Translations under genes and position numbers: made by a program
Notes under the pieces: model-generated
Told to the model about the DNA's origin: nothing
The model's input: only the letters and a program-made list of their open reading frames with translations
Databases searched by the model: none
Origin: Methylorubrum rhodesianum
GTDB lineage: Bacteria > Pseudomonadota > Alphaproteobacteria > Rhizobiales > Beijerinckiaceae
Reading direction: 5' to 3'
Length of the DNA stretch: 64,000 nt
NCBI RefSeq assembly: GCF_014199985.1
Contig: NZ_JACHOS010000021.1
Coordinates: forward strand, 43,069 to 107,068
Shown: positions 44,862 through 56,445 of the stretch, in pieces
Position numbering within the stretch: position 1 is the first letter of the stretch
Layout of the letters: each line of letters starts with the position of its first letter

Positions 44862-46394
44862 TCAGGCGGCCTTCCAGCGACGGGCGGTGTGGTTGCCGAA
44901 GGCGCGGGCGTAGAGGTTGCAGTAGTTCAGAGCCGCTCCGTCCCAACCGAAGGACCGCGACATCGCGCTGCGCCGCATGGTGTTGAAGCGCTTCTTCTGG
45001 CCGAAGGTCTCGAAGGCGCGACGGATCGCCGAGGCCAGACCGCGGGGAGAGGCCTCGCCGAAGGTGAAGCCGGTCACGCCATCCTCGACCGTATCGTTGA
45101 GGCCGCCGGTGCGGCGCACGATCGGCAGGGAGCCGAAGCGCTGCGCGTACATCTGCGCCAGACCGCAGGGCTCGAAGCGCGAGGGCATCAGCAGGAAGTC
45201 GCTGCCGGCGAAGATGCGGCGCGCTTCCGTCTCGCGGAAACCGACATGGACGCCGACATTCTCGGGATGGCGCCCGGCGAGGTCGCGCAGGGCTTCCTCG
45301 AACCGGCCCTCGCCCTGGCCGATCACCACGAGCTGCCCACCCTCGGCGACGATCGATTCCGCGGCACCGATGCTGAGATCGATGCCCTTCTGATGCACGA
45401 GGCGCGAGACGATGGCGAAAAGCGGCCCGCGGGAGACCGCCATGCCGAACTGTTTGCGCACCTCGTCGGCATTCGCCCGCTTTCCCTTCCAGTCGTCGGG
45501 CTCGAACCGGGTGGCGAGGTGCGGGTCGGTGCGCGGATCCCAGCTCTCGTCGATGCCGTTGAGGATGCCGGTCAGGCGCCCCTGCGCGGCGCGGGTGCGC
45601 AGCAGACCGTCGAGGCCGCAGCCCCCCTCGGGCGTGGTGATCTCGCGCGCATAGGTCTCGCTCACCGTGGTGACGTGCGAGGCGTGGTAGATGCCGGCCT
45701 TGAGGAAGGAGAGCTGCCCGTAGAACTCCACGCCGTCCATCTGGAAGGCGTAGTCCGGCACGCCGACCCGCCCGAGATTGTCCCGGTGGAACAGGCCCTG
45801 ATAGGCAAGGTTGTGGATCGTCAGCACGCTCGGGCGGCGGATGCCGAGCCAGGACATGTAGGCCGGCGCCAGCGCCGTCTGCCAATCGTTGAGGTGAAGC
45901 AGGTCGGCCGACCAGAACGGGTCGATTCCGGCGGCGAGCTCGGCCGCCGCCCGGCTGAGGCGGGCGAAGCGCAGGTCGTTGTCACCGAAATCCCCACCCG
46001 CGTCGCCATAGGGCGTGCCGTCGCGCTCGTACAGGTCGGGCGCGATGAGGACGTAGACGCCGAGGCCGTCCGGCGTGGTGCCGAAGGCCAGTTCGCAGGC
46101 CGGTACGCCGGCGAAGGCACCGAGCCGGGCGACCGTCGTCAGGGCCTCGAGACCGGCGAGCACCCGCGCATAGCCGGGGATGAGGACCCGGACGTCGTAG
46201 TGGCGGCGCAGCGCCCGGGGCAGGGCGCCCGCCACCTCGCCGAGGCCGCCGGTCTTCACGAAATCCGCCATCTCGGGGGTGGCGTAGAGGATGCGGGGAA
46301 GGAGCGCGTTGCCGAGCCTCGGATCGGGATCGAAGGCGGATATCGGTGACGGCGGCTCGGCGACCGGACGCGCACCGAGATCCACGTAAGCCAT
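44862..46394 (-). CDS. glgA: glycogen synthase
   Basis: GlgA adds glucose from ADP-glucose to growing glucan chains. The 510-residue GT5 enzyme has the donor loop FVKTGGLGEVAGALPRAL, then LHLNDWQTALAPAYMS, ILNGIDESWDPRTDP, FAIVSRLVHQKGIDL and the acceptor-side MPSRFEPCGLAQMYAQRFGS. The start at 46392-46394 follows gggggcgag. A leader of about 40 residues precedes the catalytic RILYATPEM, longer than usual. It lies 267 bases downstream of a GH13 gene on the same strand. glgB and glgC are not in the window. Confidence 0.95.
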   Translation of the reverse strand: MAYVDLGARPVAEPPSPISAFDPDPRLGNALLPRILYATPEMADFVKTGGLGEVAGALPRALRRHYDVRVLIPGYARVLAGLEALTTVARLGAFAGVPACELAFGTTPDGLGVYVLIAPDLYERDGTPYGDAGGDFGDNDLRFARLSRAAAELAAGIDPFWSADLLHLNDWQTALAPAYMSWLGIRRPSVLTIHNLAYQGLFHRDNLGRVGVPDYAFQMDGVEFYGQLSFLKAGIYHASHVTTVSETYAREITTPEGGCGLDGLLRTRAAQGRLTGILNGIDESWDPRTDPHLATRFEPDDWKGKRANADEVRKQFGMAVSRGPLFAIVSRLVHQKGIDLSIGAAESIVAEGGQLVVIGQGEGRFEEALRDLAGRHPENVGVHVGFRETEARRIFAGSDFLLMPSRFEPCGLAQMYAQRFGSLPIVRRTGGLNDTVEDGVTGFTFGEASPRGLASAIRRAFETFGQKKRFNTMRRSAMSRSFGWDGAALNYCNLYARAFGNHTARRWKAA

Positions 46395-46661
46395 CGACTC
46401 GCCCCCACGCCACCGGCGCTGCTGGTGAAAAGCGGGAAAAGCCGCTGCTGCGCTCGGCATTGCAATGCTCCGGAAGGCAATCCGTTCCGTTGCATCGCAC
46501 AATTCAGGCCATGTTCAGATCAATATTTCTGAGGCTCGGACCGCGTTTTCGGCATGGGCCGCTTGCGTTTCGCGAATATCTCGCCCCAATCGGGCTTCCA
46601 TCCTTCGCCACTGAGTCGGAGATCTCTCCGTGCGATGCAGCGAGGCGACGGCGGGCGAGCC

Positions 46662-48302
46662 CTATCGGCCGACCGCCTGGAGGACGACCCCCTCGTCCGG
46701 ACCAAGCCGTAGGCTGCCCTCGGCCCGATCCCCCGCCCGGCCCGGGCAGGTCGAGAGCAGAATCGTCCAAGTGCCTCCCCCCTCGAGTGGCACCCCCCAT
46801 TCCCGGTTGCCGAAGTTGAGCAGGATGCGCAGAGTTTCATCGCCGATGAAGCGCTCGAAGCCGAAAAGCTCGGCGGCGAAATCCGCCGGCAGGGAGAGGC
46901 TGCGCCAGTGCCCGATCGACAGGGCGGCGTGATCCCGGCGCAGAGAGAGGAGACGGCGGTAGAGCGTCAGGATCGAGCGGGAATCGTCGCGCATCGCATC
47001 GACGTTGCGTCGCTCCGCATCCGCGCTGAGCGGGAGCCAGGGCGTGCCGGCGGTGAAGCCCGCATTCGGTCCGTCCTCCCACTGCATCGGCGTGCGCTCC
47101 GGGTCGCGGCCGTGGCCGGGCTCGTTGCGTCCCCAAGGGTCCTGTGCCCGTTCGGGCGGCACCGGCACGTGCCCGAGGCCGATCTCGTCGCCGTAATAGA
47201 GCGTCGGCGTGCCGCGCAGCGTCAGCAGCAGCATCGCCGCGATGCGCGCCTGCGCCTCGCCGACGCGGGCGGCGATGCGTGGCTGATCGTGGTTGCCGAG
47301 CACCCAGTTCGGCCAGCCGCCCTCGGGCAGGGCGGCCTCGTACTCCGCCACGAGAGCCGCCACCGCATCGGCGCGCCACGGCGTCTGGATGAGTTGGAAG
47401 TTGAAGGGCAGGTCCGCCCCCGTCAGCCCGGGCCCGTAATACGTCACCAGCCGCTCGATCGGCAGGTAGATCTCGCCGATCAGTACCCGCTCGCCGTAGG
47501 CGCGCAGCACCGCGCGCATCCCGGCGATGACGTCGAGCACCTCGGGCTGGTCGCAGGAATGGACCTGGTGGAAGCGGTTGATCCCCGCCTGATCCGATTG
47601 GAAGTCCGAGTTTCGCGGGTTGTCGCGAAAGCCCTCGTCCTTGATCAGGTGCCAGATCACATCGACGCGGAATCCGTCCACGCCGCGCTCCAGCCAGAAG
47701 CGCAGGGCGTCGTGCATCGCCGCCCGCACTTCGGGATTGCGCCAGTTCAGGTCCGGCTGCTCGGGCAGGAAGGCGTGATAGTAGTACTGGCCGGTCGCCG
47801 GATCGCGGGTCCAGGCCGGGCCGCCGAAATTCGAGAGCCAGTTGTTGGGCGGACCGCCGCCGGGGCCCGGGTCGCGCCAGATGTACCAATCGCGCTTCGG
47901 ATTCGTGCGGCTCGCCCGGCTCTCGGCGAACCACGGATGCTCGATCGAGCTGTGGTTGGGCACGAAGTCGAGGATCACCCGCAACCGGCGCCGATGCGCC
48001 TCGCTGATCAGGGCGTCGAAATCCTCCAGCGAGCCGAACAGCGGATCGACGGCGCAGTAATCGGCCACGTCGTAGCCGAAATCGGCCATCGGCGAGCGGT
48101 AGAACGGCGAGATCCAGATCGCGTCGACGCCGAGCCAGGCGAGGTAGTCCAGCCGGGCCGCGATCCCCCGAAGATCGCCGACGCCGTCACCGTCCGTGTC
48201 CTGGAACGAGCGTGGATAGATCTGATAGACTGTCCCGCTCTGCCACCAGACCGCCGCGGAGCCGCTCATCCCGGATATCGGGCCAGATATCGGACCGCCC
48301 AT
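46662..48302 (-). CDS. GH13 alpha-glucosidase/alpha-amylase family enzyme
   Basis: A 546-residue (beta/alpha)8 hydrolase acting on alpha-glucans or small glucosides. Conserved regions are VYQIYPRSFQDTDGDGVGDL, LDFVPNHSS and GVDGFRVDVIWH with the nucleophile Asp. VLIGEIYLPI carries the acid/base Glu and NWVLGNHDQPR the third Asp. The start at 48302 has gggagg four bases upstream. This makes it better than the internal ATG at 48267-48269. The pattern fits oligo-1,6-glucosidase, alpha-glucosidase or trehalulose-type subfamilies rather than a branching enzyme. It sits in a glucan cluster with glgA (same strand) and divergent glgP. Confidence 0.9.
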   Translation of the reverse strand: MGGPISGPISGMSGSAAVWWQSGTVYQIYPRSFQDTDGDGVGDLRGIAARLDYLAWLGVDAIWISPFYRSPMADFGYDVADYCAVDPLFGSLEDFDALISEAHRRRLRVILDFVPNHSSIEHPWFAESRASRTNPKRDWYIWRDPGPGGGPPNNWLSNFGGPAWTRDPATGQYYYHAFLPEQPDLNWRNPEVRAAMHDALRFWLERGVDGFRVDVIWHLIKDEGFRDNPRNSDFQSDQAGINRFHQVHSCDQPEVLDVIAGMRAVLRAYGERVLIGEIYLPIERLVTYYGPGLTGADLPFNFQLIQTPWRADAVAALVAEYEAALPEGGWPNWVLGNHDQPRIAARVGEAQARIAAMLLLTLRGTPTLYYGDEIGLGHVPVPPERAQDPWGRNEPGHGRDPERTPMQWEDGPNAGFTAGTPWLPLSADAERRNVDAMRDDSRSILTLYRRLLSLRRDHAALSIGHWRSLSLPADFAAELFGFERFIGDETLRILLNFGNREWGVPLEGGGTWTILLSTCPGRAGDRAEGSLRLGPDEGVVLQAVGR

Positions 48303-48636
48303 CGGACCTCCCGCGACGATGCCGGCGTCGCGCGCCGTTTCAGGGATGGCCTAGGGCCGTTCAGCAAGCCTTCAAGCGTCCGCCGGCATTTCTCGCGCGG
48401 GCCGGCGGTCGATGCGAGAGCGTTGTGTCCACAGTGACACAGGCGTGCGGGCACACGACTTGCGAAAGGCATGTTTGCACGCATGTGTCGCGATGTGTCT
48501 CGACAAGTCCGGCCACCGGCAACACCATGTCGGGGCAGGGCGACAGACCATGTCGTGGATCATCGTGCCGCCGCGAGAAGCGGCCGGGTTCCGCGCTCAA
48601 CCGACATCCTCGGCTGCAACGAAGGGGGATACCCAG
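48303..48636. other. divergent control region between GH13 gene and glgP
   Basis: This 330-base stretch separates the two divergent glucan genes. It carries three TGTGTC elements and one inverted partner (48424-48499) and possible alternative starts for glgP. No other gene is supported. Confidence 0.5.
48424..48499. promoter_or_regulatory. TGTGTC half-site array upstream of glgP
   Basis: TGTGTC occurs at 48424-48429, 48484-48489 and 48494-48499, with the reverse complement GACACA at 48436-48441. Starts of the direct copies differ by 60 and 10 bases, so they lie on one face of the helix. The first copy and GACACA form an inverted repeat with a six-base spacer. Confidence 0.4.
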
Positions 48637-51183
<2,547 letters not shown>

Positions 51184-51208
51184 GGGCCGGCAAGGTCTTG
51201 AGACGAAG

Positions 51209-51241
51209 CGAAGGGAGCGGCCGGATCGGCCGCTCCCTTCG
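51209..51241 (+). terminator. terminator after glgP
   Basis: A perfect 15-pair stem (51209-51223 with 51227-51241) with gat loop lies 26 bases past the stop and is followed by tcgttctcg. Confidence 0.75.
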
Positions 51242-51291
51242 TCGTTCTCGGATCAGCGGGCCGAGGCGCAATCGCGCATCGTCGATAGGCT

Positions 51292-51558
51292 TCAGGCTGA
51301 AGAGGACGTCGTAGGCGACCTCTCCGACGCCGTCGGAGGGCGAACGTGGCGAAGGTCGATGGGATCGGCGGCTTCACGGGCCGCGTCGTTCCGGCGGGCT
51401 TCGGTCAGCGACAATCCACGATCCGATCCGCCACGGACGCTGTCGGCATCGCGGTCACCCTGTCCGTCATCGTCCCAGGGGCAAACGGAGCAGGTTTTGA
51501 ATCCGCTCCCTTCGCCGAGCATGAGGCCGCGACCGCAGGGACAGCGGTCGTCCGCCAT
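51292..51558 (-). CDS. cysteine-rich CPCC family protein
   Basis: An 88-residue protein beginning MADDRCPCGRGLMLGEGSGF, with KTCSVCPWDDDGQGD next and then GGSDRGLSLTEARRN. The paired CxC and CxxC followed by W-(E/D)-D-D and GG...SL-EAR-N match the small Cys-rich CPCC domain, probably a zinc-binding unit. The function is unknown. The C-terminus is a Ser/Thr-rich tail. A longer frame starts at 51609, but the ATG at 51556-51558 fits the domain boundary. Confidence 0.75.
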   Translation of the reverse strand: MADDRCPCGRGLMLGEGSGFKTCSVCPWDDDGQGDRDADSVRGGSDRGLSLTEARRNDAAREAADPIDLRHVRPPTASERSPTTSSSA

Positions 51559-51652
51559 TAGAGATTGCCCGTAATTACGGTCCCCGTTCACGGACCGGCG
51601 CGCGATCACCGCTCCCGATGACGGGAGGGGCCGGGTGCTCGCGGTTTACCCC

Positions 51653-52606
51653 TCACGCTCCCGGCTCGAGCGGGATCGGGTAGAACCGCGCCCCCGCCGC
51701 CGCCGCTAAAACCTCAACAGCGCCCAGCGTCGAGGGGCAGCCGGAGGCGTGCACCACGTCGGTCGCCCGCAGGCTCGGGATGTGGGCGGTGAGCGGGCCG
51801 GGGCGCACGTCGGGCGCCCGCTGGCGATGGCGGTCGGCGGCCAGCGTGATGCGGGTGACGCCGGTGGCGCGCAGCCATTCGAGCGACGGGCGCATGTAGA
51901 GGTCGAGCGGATCGCGGGCGCCGATCACGAGGCAGATCTCGCGGGCCGGCTCGACGTAGCGCGCGGCGCGGGCGATCGCCCAGATGCCGGCAAATCCCGT
52001 CTCCGCCGCCACCAGCACGAGGCGACCGCCGCCGGGGCGGTAGGTGCCATTGCCGACGGGACCCTTCACCTTGACCGCGCGGCCGGGCTCGACCGCGCAA
52101 CCGAACAGGGCGGTGAGATCCTCCGCACATTCGCCGCGCAGGTGGAAGACGAGCTCGTTCAGTTCCGCTCCGCCTTCGACGCCGAGCGTCGGCGTGAGCG
52201 TGACCGGGCGACCGCCTTCGAGGGTGACGACGACCTGATCGCCCGGCTCGAAGGGCAGCCGCCGCTCCAGGGTCGCGACCACCTGCACGACCCGCGGCGC
52301 CAGGGCCGTGATGGTGTCGATGCTGCCGGTGCGGCGCACGACTGGCCGGGTCACGGTGCGGGCGGGCGACTTGACCGGCCGGATCGTCGCGTCCGGATCG
52401 GGGACGGACAGCGTCACCGCCTCCGCCCGCCGGGCGCGAACCGGCAGCCGCCGCGAGGCGGGCCCGGCGCCCTGGCCGACCAGACCGGTCATCGGGGCGA
52501 TCACGCCGTCCGCCAGCGCGGTCTCCAGGGAGGTGTCGCCGGGGGAGACCCGCAGGGGCTGGCCGTTCACGACAAGCGAGCAACGGGCGCTCGTGGGAGC
52601 ACGCAT
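51653..52606 (-). CDS. ferredoxin-reductase-like flavoprotein with degenerate 2Fe-2S-type N-terminus
   Basis: A 317-residue soluble protein. Residues about 8-40 (SLVVNGQPLRVSPGDTSLET) have the strand pattern of a plant-type 2Fe-2S ferredoxin. The following loop (GVIAPMTGLVGQGAGPASRR) has none of the four cysteines that would bind the cluster. The C-terminal two thirds match FAD/NAD(P)-binding oxidoreductases: LPFEPGDQVVVTLEGGRPVT and RPGGGRLVLVAAETGFAGIW. The flavin site lacks an obvious RxYS motif. It may transfer electrons without an own cluster or have lost redox function. It is followed upstream by a small coiled-coil gene on the same strand. Confidence 0.7.
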   Translation of the reverse strand: MRAPTSARCSLVVNGQPLRVSPGDTSLETALADGVIAPMTGLVGQGAGPASRRLPVRARRAEAVTLSVPDPDATIRPVKSPARTVTRPVVRRTGSIDTITALAPRVVQVVATLERRLPFEPGDQVVVTLEGGRPVTLTPTLGVEGGAELNELVFHLRGECAEDLTALFGCAVEPGRAVKVKGPVGNGTYRPGGGRLVLVAAETGFAGIWAIARAARYVEPAREICLVIGARDPLDLYMRPSLEWLRATGVTRITLAADRHRQRAPDVRPGPLTAHIPSLRATDVVHASGCPSTLGAVEVLAAAAGARFYPIPLEPGA

Positions 52607-52649
52607 GGCGGCAACCCGCTCCGATCGGATGAGAGGTTTCTTGAAAGGA

Positions 52650-53060
52650 TCAGAGCGGGGCGTGGATCAGGCGCTCGACCAGGGCGGCCCAGCGCGCGCG
52701 CACGGCCCGCGCCTCCTCGCCCAGCGTCTCCACCCCTGCGAGGCCGAGGCTGCTGCGGAGCGCCTCGCTCTCCCGGCGCTCGGCGGCGAGCGCCGCCTTC
52801 ATCATCGCCACCTCGAGGCGCAGACGGACGAGGTCCGCCTCCGCGGCCCCGGGCTCGGAAGTCGAGACGGCAGGGCCCTGCGCCAGTTCGTCCGCCATGT
52901 CGTCCGCGGGCGTGTCCGACACGACGTCGGGCGGCACCTCCGCGACGACCGCCCGCGGCGGCACGGTCCCGGCCAGATGGGCGTGGATCGGGCGCGTCAT
53001 GAGGCGCCGCATCGCGCTGCCGGAGAGGGCCGGGCTCCTGCGTCTCGTCGCCTCGATCAT
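52650..53060 (-). CDS. hypothetical protein with coiled coil
   Basis: A 136-residue protein. The first 70 residues are low in structure and rich in Pro, Ala and Asp. Residues about 72-110 form a clear heptad-type helix (ADLVRLRLEVAMMKAALAAE, then RRESEALRSSL). I do not recognise the family. It lies 43 bases upstream of the ferredoxin-reductase-like gene on the same strand, with gagg nine bases before its ATG, so the two may be partners. Confidence 0.6.
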   Translation of the reverse strand: MIEATRRRSPALSGSAMRRLMTRPIHAHLAGTVPPRAVVAEVPPDVVSDTPADDMADELAQGPAVSTSEPGAAEADLVRLRLEVAMMKAALAAERRESEALRSSLGLAGVETLGEEARAVRARWAALVERLIHAPL

Positions 53061-53203
53061 CGTCCATCCTCAGGCCGTCGGGACGCCGACGGGGCGACCC
53101 GAATACTTCCGATGGACCTTCCTTCAACATGGTTAAGGGAGTTTTAAACGGATGCTAGAGAGTCCGCCTCATCGTGAGATCTGTGCCTGGCCGGGCGGTG
53201 GAA

Positions 53204-56197
53204 TCACGCCGCCTCGGGCGCGGCGCCGACGAGCTGGCGGGCCTGGAGCACGGTCATCGGTTCGCCGAAGGCCGCCCCTTGCGCGTAATCGCAGCCGAGT
53301 TCCTGCAGCCCTTGCGCATCCTCCTCCGACTCGGCGCCCTCGGCGATGGTGGCGAGGCCCAGCTCCTGACCCATCCGCAGGACCGAGCGCAGCATGGCGG
53401 TGCGCCCCTGGCCCATCTGGCGCACGAAGCTCTGGTCGATCTTGATCGTGTCGAAGGGGAAGCGCTGGAGATAGGAGAGCGCCGAGTAGCCGGTGCCGAA
53501 ATCGTCGAGGACGAGGCCGGCGCCGAGATCGTGGATGCGGGTGAGCATCTGGGCGGCGTATTCCGGATTCTCCATCACCAGCCCCTCGGCCATCTCCAGC
53601 TTGAGCGAGCCGGGGAGCACGCCGGTGCGCGCGATCACCGTCTTCACGTCGTGCAGGAGGTCGTGGCGCAGGAGCTGGCGCGAGGAGACGTTGACCGAGG
53701 CGAAGATCGGCGGCTCGACGTCCAGCGAGCGCTGCCAGGCGGCGAGTTCCAGCGCCGTGCGCTCGATGGCGAAATTGCCGAGCCCCACGATGACGCCGGT
53801 CTCCTCCGCCACCGGCATGAAGGTCGAGGGCGGGATGCGGCCGAGCTTCGGATGATCCCAGCGCAGCAGCGTCTCGAAGCCGGCGACGGTGCGGTCCTCG
53901 AGCCGGACGATCGGCTGGAACAGCACCTTGATCTCGTTGCGCTCCAGCGCCTTGCGAAGGTCGGCCTCCAGCATCAGCCGGTCGGAGCGCTCCAGCCGCA
54001 TGTTGGCGCGGAACACCTCGATCCGGTCGCCGCCGCCGCGCTTGGCCTGGATCATCGCCATCTCGGCGTTCTTGAACACTTCTTCGCGCCGCGTCTGCCC
54101 CGTGCTCTGGCCGCCGGCGCCCTGCGCCGCCTCGTGCAGGGCGATGCCGATGGAGACGGTGAGGAAGACCTCGCGATCGGCGTAGGTGATCGGGGTGGCG
54201 ATGGCGCGCCGGATCATCTCGGCGAACGAGAGGATGCGGTCGGGCTCGCGTTCGGAGAGCAGGATCACCGCGAACTCGTCGCCCGCGACCCGGGCCAGGG
54301 TATCCTGCGGCCGCAGCAGCCGGCCGAGCCGGCGCGAGAGGGTGAGCAGGATCGAGTCGCCGGCGGAGAGGCCGATGGCGTCGTTGATCGCCTTGAACCG
54401 GTCGATGTCCAGCGCGATCACCGCTGGCTTGAGGCGCGGATCCTGGCTCGCCAGCGCCAGCGCCGCCTCCAGCCGGTCGTGGAACAGCTCGCGGTTGGGC
54501 AGGCCGGTGAGGCTGTCATGCACCGCGTCGTGCAGCAGGCGCTCCTCGGCGGTCTTGGCCTCGGTCACGTCGCTGATCGTGCCGACGATGCGGATCACCT
54601 CGCCGTCGGTGCCGATCACCGGCCGCGCCTTCAGACGGTACCAGGCGTAGGGGCCGTCGGCCGAGCGCAGGCGGAAGTCGTGGACGATGCGCCCGCGCCG
54701 CTCCTCGATCACGGTGTCGAGGGCCGCGGAGTAGCGCTCGACGTCGAAGGGGTGGAGCAGGCCGAGCCAGTTCGCGGCCGGCCCCTCGAGGGTGCCGCGC
54801 TTGAGACCGAGCTGCGCCTCGATCTCGGGGCCGGCGAAGACGCGGTCGCCGGGGACGTCCCAGTCGAACACGATGTCGCCCGCTCCCGTCAGCGCCAGCG
54901 CCCGGCGCTCGGTGTCGGAGACGAGGCTGTGGCTCAGGCCGCCGCCGGCGAAAGCGTGCTGCATCACCGTGAAGCCGATCAGCATGACGATGAGCACGAG
55001 GCCGCCGATCAGCGCCGGCTGCACGAGGTCGGAGCCGATCTGACCCGTGATGGCGAAGCCGGCCGCCACCACCCAGACCAGCAGCAGCAGCCAGGTCGGC
55101 ACCAGCAGGATCGCCCGGTCGTAGCCGTTATGAACGGCCAGATACAGGATCAGCAGCAGCCCGACGCCCGCCACCGCCGCGATCGAGATGCGCGCCACGC
55201 CCGCCGCCACCGGCGGATCGAACACCGCGAGCGCCACGAGGCCGGCGAGGAAGGTCAGCCAGAAGAAGGCGACGTGGCTGTAGCGCACGTGCCAGCGCGA
55301 CAGGTTGAGATAGGCGAACAGGAAGACGAGCAGGGTCGCGCCGAGCACGGCCTCGGCCGAGGCGCGGTAGATCCGCTCGGCGAGTTCGGTGACGGGAAAC
55401 ACCCGCTGCAGGAAGCCGAAATCGATGCAGGCATAGGCCAGCACCGCCCAGGAGAGCGCGGCGGCGGCGGGAAAGATGATCGCGCCCTTCACCACGAAGA
55501 TGATGGTGAGGAACAGCGCCAAGAGCCCGGCGATGCCGATGATGATGCCCTTGTAGAGGGTCAGCCCCGAGGTCTTCTTGCGGTAGGCGTCCTGATCCCA
55601 GAGGTAGACCTGCGGGATGTTCGGACCTTTGAGCTCGGCGACGTAGGTGACCGTGGTGCCGGGATCGATGGTGATCAGGAACTGGTCGGCGTCGAGGCTC
55701 TCGTCGCGCTCGGGGCGGATGCCCTCACTCGCGGTGATCGCGGCGATGCGCGAGCCGCCGAGATCGGGCCAGATCACGCCGGAGCCGACGAGGCGGAAAT
55801 GCGGGGCGACCAGCAGGCGGTCGATCTGCTCGTCGGTGTCGTTGGTGAGGGCGAACACCATCCAGTCGGGCCGCGCGCCGGCCTCACGGGCCTTCACCGC
55901 GATGCGCCGCACGATGCCGTCCTTGCCCGGCGCGGTGGAGATCTGGATCAGGTCGCCGTCCGAGCGGTAGCGCTCGATCATCGGAGTCAGGTCGATCGCG
56001 GGCGCGTCGAGGGTGACGCGCACGGCTTCGACCGCGAGAGCGGGGCTGGTGGTCCCGAGGAGGCCGGCGAGGGTGCCCGCCACGGCCGTCAGGATCGCGA
56101 GGGCCAGGGCAAGGGCCAGGGAAAGCGTGCGCAACGGGCGATTCTTGACAGCCGGCTTGAGCGGTGGAGGCGAGCGGCCAAGTCGTATCGGCGGCAT
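53204..56197 (-). CDS. membrane PAS-GGDEF-EAL protein (cyclic di-GMP turnover)
   Basis: A 997-residue inner-membrane protein. An N-terminal helix (about 22-45) is followed by a periplasmic region of about 170 residues and then roughly seven membrane helices (about 220-435). A PAS domain (GAGDIVFDWDVPGDRVFAG) precedes the cyclase. The GGDEF site reads RVAGDEFAV, with Ala for the first Gly, and the phosphodiesterase entry is AGFETLLRW rather than EAL. LEMAEGLVM and LDDFGTGYSALSYL follow. Both variants occur in active and inactive enzymes, so which way it turns c-di-GMP is open. The gene stands alone. Confidence 0.93.
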   Translation of the reverse strand: MPPIRLGRSPPPLKPAVKNRPLRTLSLALALALAILTAVAGTLAGLLGTTSPALAVEAVRVTLDAPAIDLTPMIERYRSDGDLIQISTAPGKDGIVRRIAVKAREAGARPDWMVFALTNDTDEQIDRLLVAPHFRLVGSGVIWPDLGGSRIAAITASEGIRPERDESLDADQFLITIDPGTTVTYVAELKGPNIPQVYLWDQDAYRKKTSGLTLYKGIIIGIAGLLALFLTIIFVVKGAIIFPAAAALSWAVLAYACIDFGFLQRVFPVTELAERIYRASAEAVLGATLLVFLFAYLNLSRWHVRYSHVAFFWLTFLAGLVALAVFDPPVAAGVARISIAAVAGVGLLLILYLAVHNGYDRAILLVPTWLLLLVWVVAAGFAITGQIGSDLVQPALIGGLVLIVMLIGFTVMQHAFAGGGLSHSLVSDTERRALALTGAGDIVFDWDVPGDRVFAGPEIEAQLGLKRGTLEGPAANWLGLLHPFDVERYSAALDTVIEERRGRIVHDFRLRSADGPYAWYRLKARPVIGTDGEVIRIVGTISDVTEAKTAEERLLHDAVHDSLTGLPNRELFHDRLEAALALASQDPRLKPAVIALDIDRFKAINDAIGLSAGDSILLTLSRRLGRLLRPQDTLARVAGDEFAVILLSEREPDRILSFAEMIRRAIATPITYADREVFLTVSIGIALHEAAQGAGGQSTGQTRREEVFKNAEMAMIQAKRGGGDRIEVFRANMRLERSDRLMLEADLRKALERNEIKVLFQPIVRLEDRTVAGFETLLRWDHPKLGRIPPSTFMPVAEETGVIVGLGNFAIERTALELAAWQRSLDVEPPIFASVNVSSRQLLRHDLLHDVKTVIARTGVLPGSLKLEMAEGLVMENPEYAAQMLTRIHDLGAGLVLDDFGTGYSALSYLQRFPFDTIKIDQSFVRQMGQGRTAMLRSVLRMGQELGLATIAEGAESEEDAQGLQELGCDYAQGAAFGEPMTVLQARQLVGAAPEAA

Positions 56198-56445
56198 CCC
56201 GCCCCTGCAAGGCGAGCCGGCCAGGGACGCGCGGCCCGCCCACCGCTCTTTCGGAGGACCGCGTCACGCGGATCGCGTGGCTTTGCGGCCAAAACAAGTT
56301 GGGGGCGGTCGGGAGACGCCGCGACGGCCTCGCTTGTGCGGAGGAGGGCGGGTAGAGCGGGGAATATGCGAAGGATCGGAAGCCGCCGTCCCAAAACCCT
56401 GCCCCGCGGAGAGGCGAGGACTCCTTCGCGGCTTCCGGCGACCCG

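Noticed and set aside
48550..48636. N-terminal extension of glgP from the ATG at 48550
   Set aside because: The added residues show no similarity to glycogen phosphorylases and a better ribosome site precedes the GTG at 48637.
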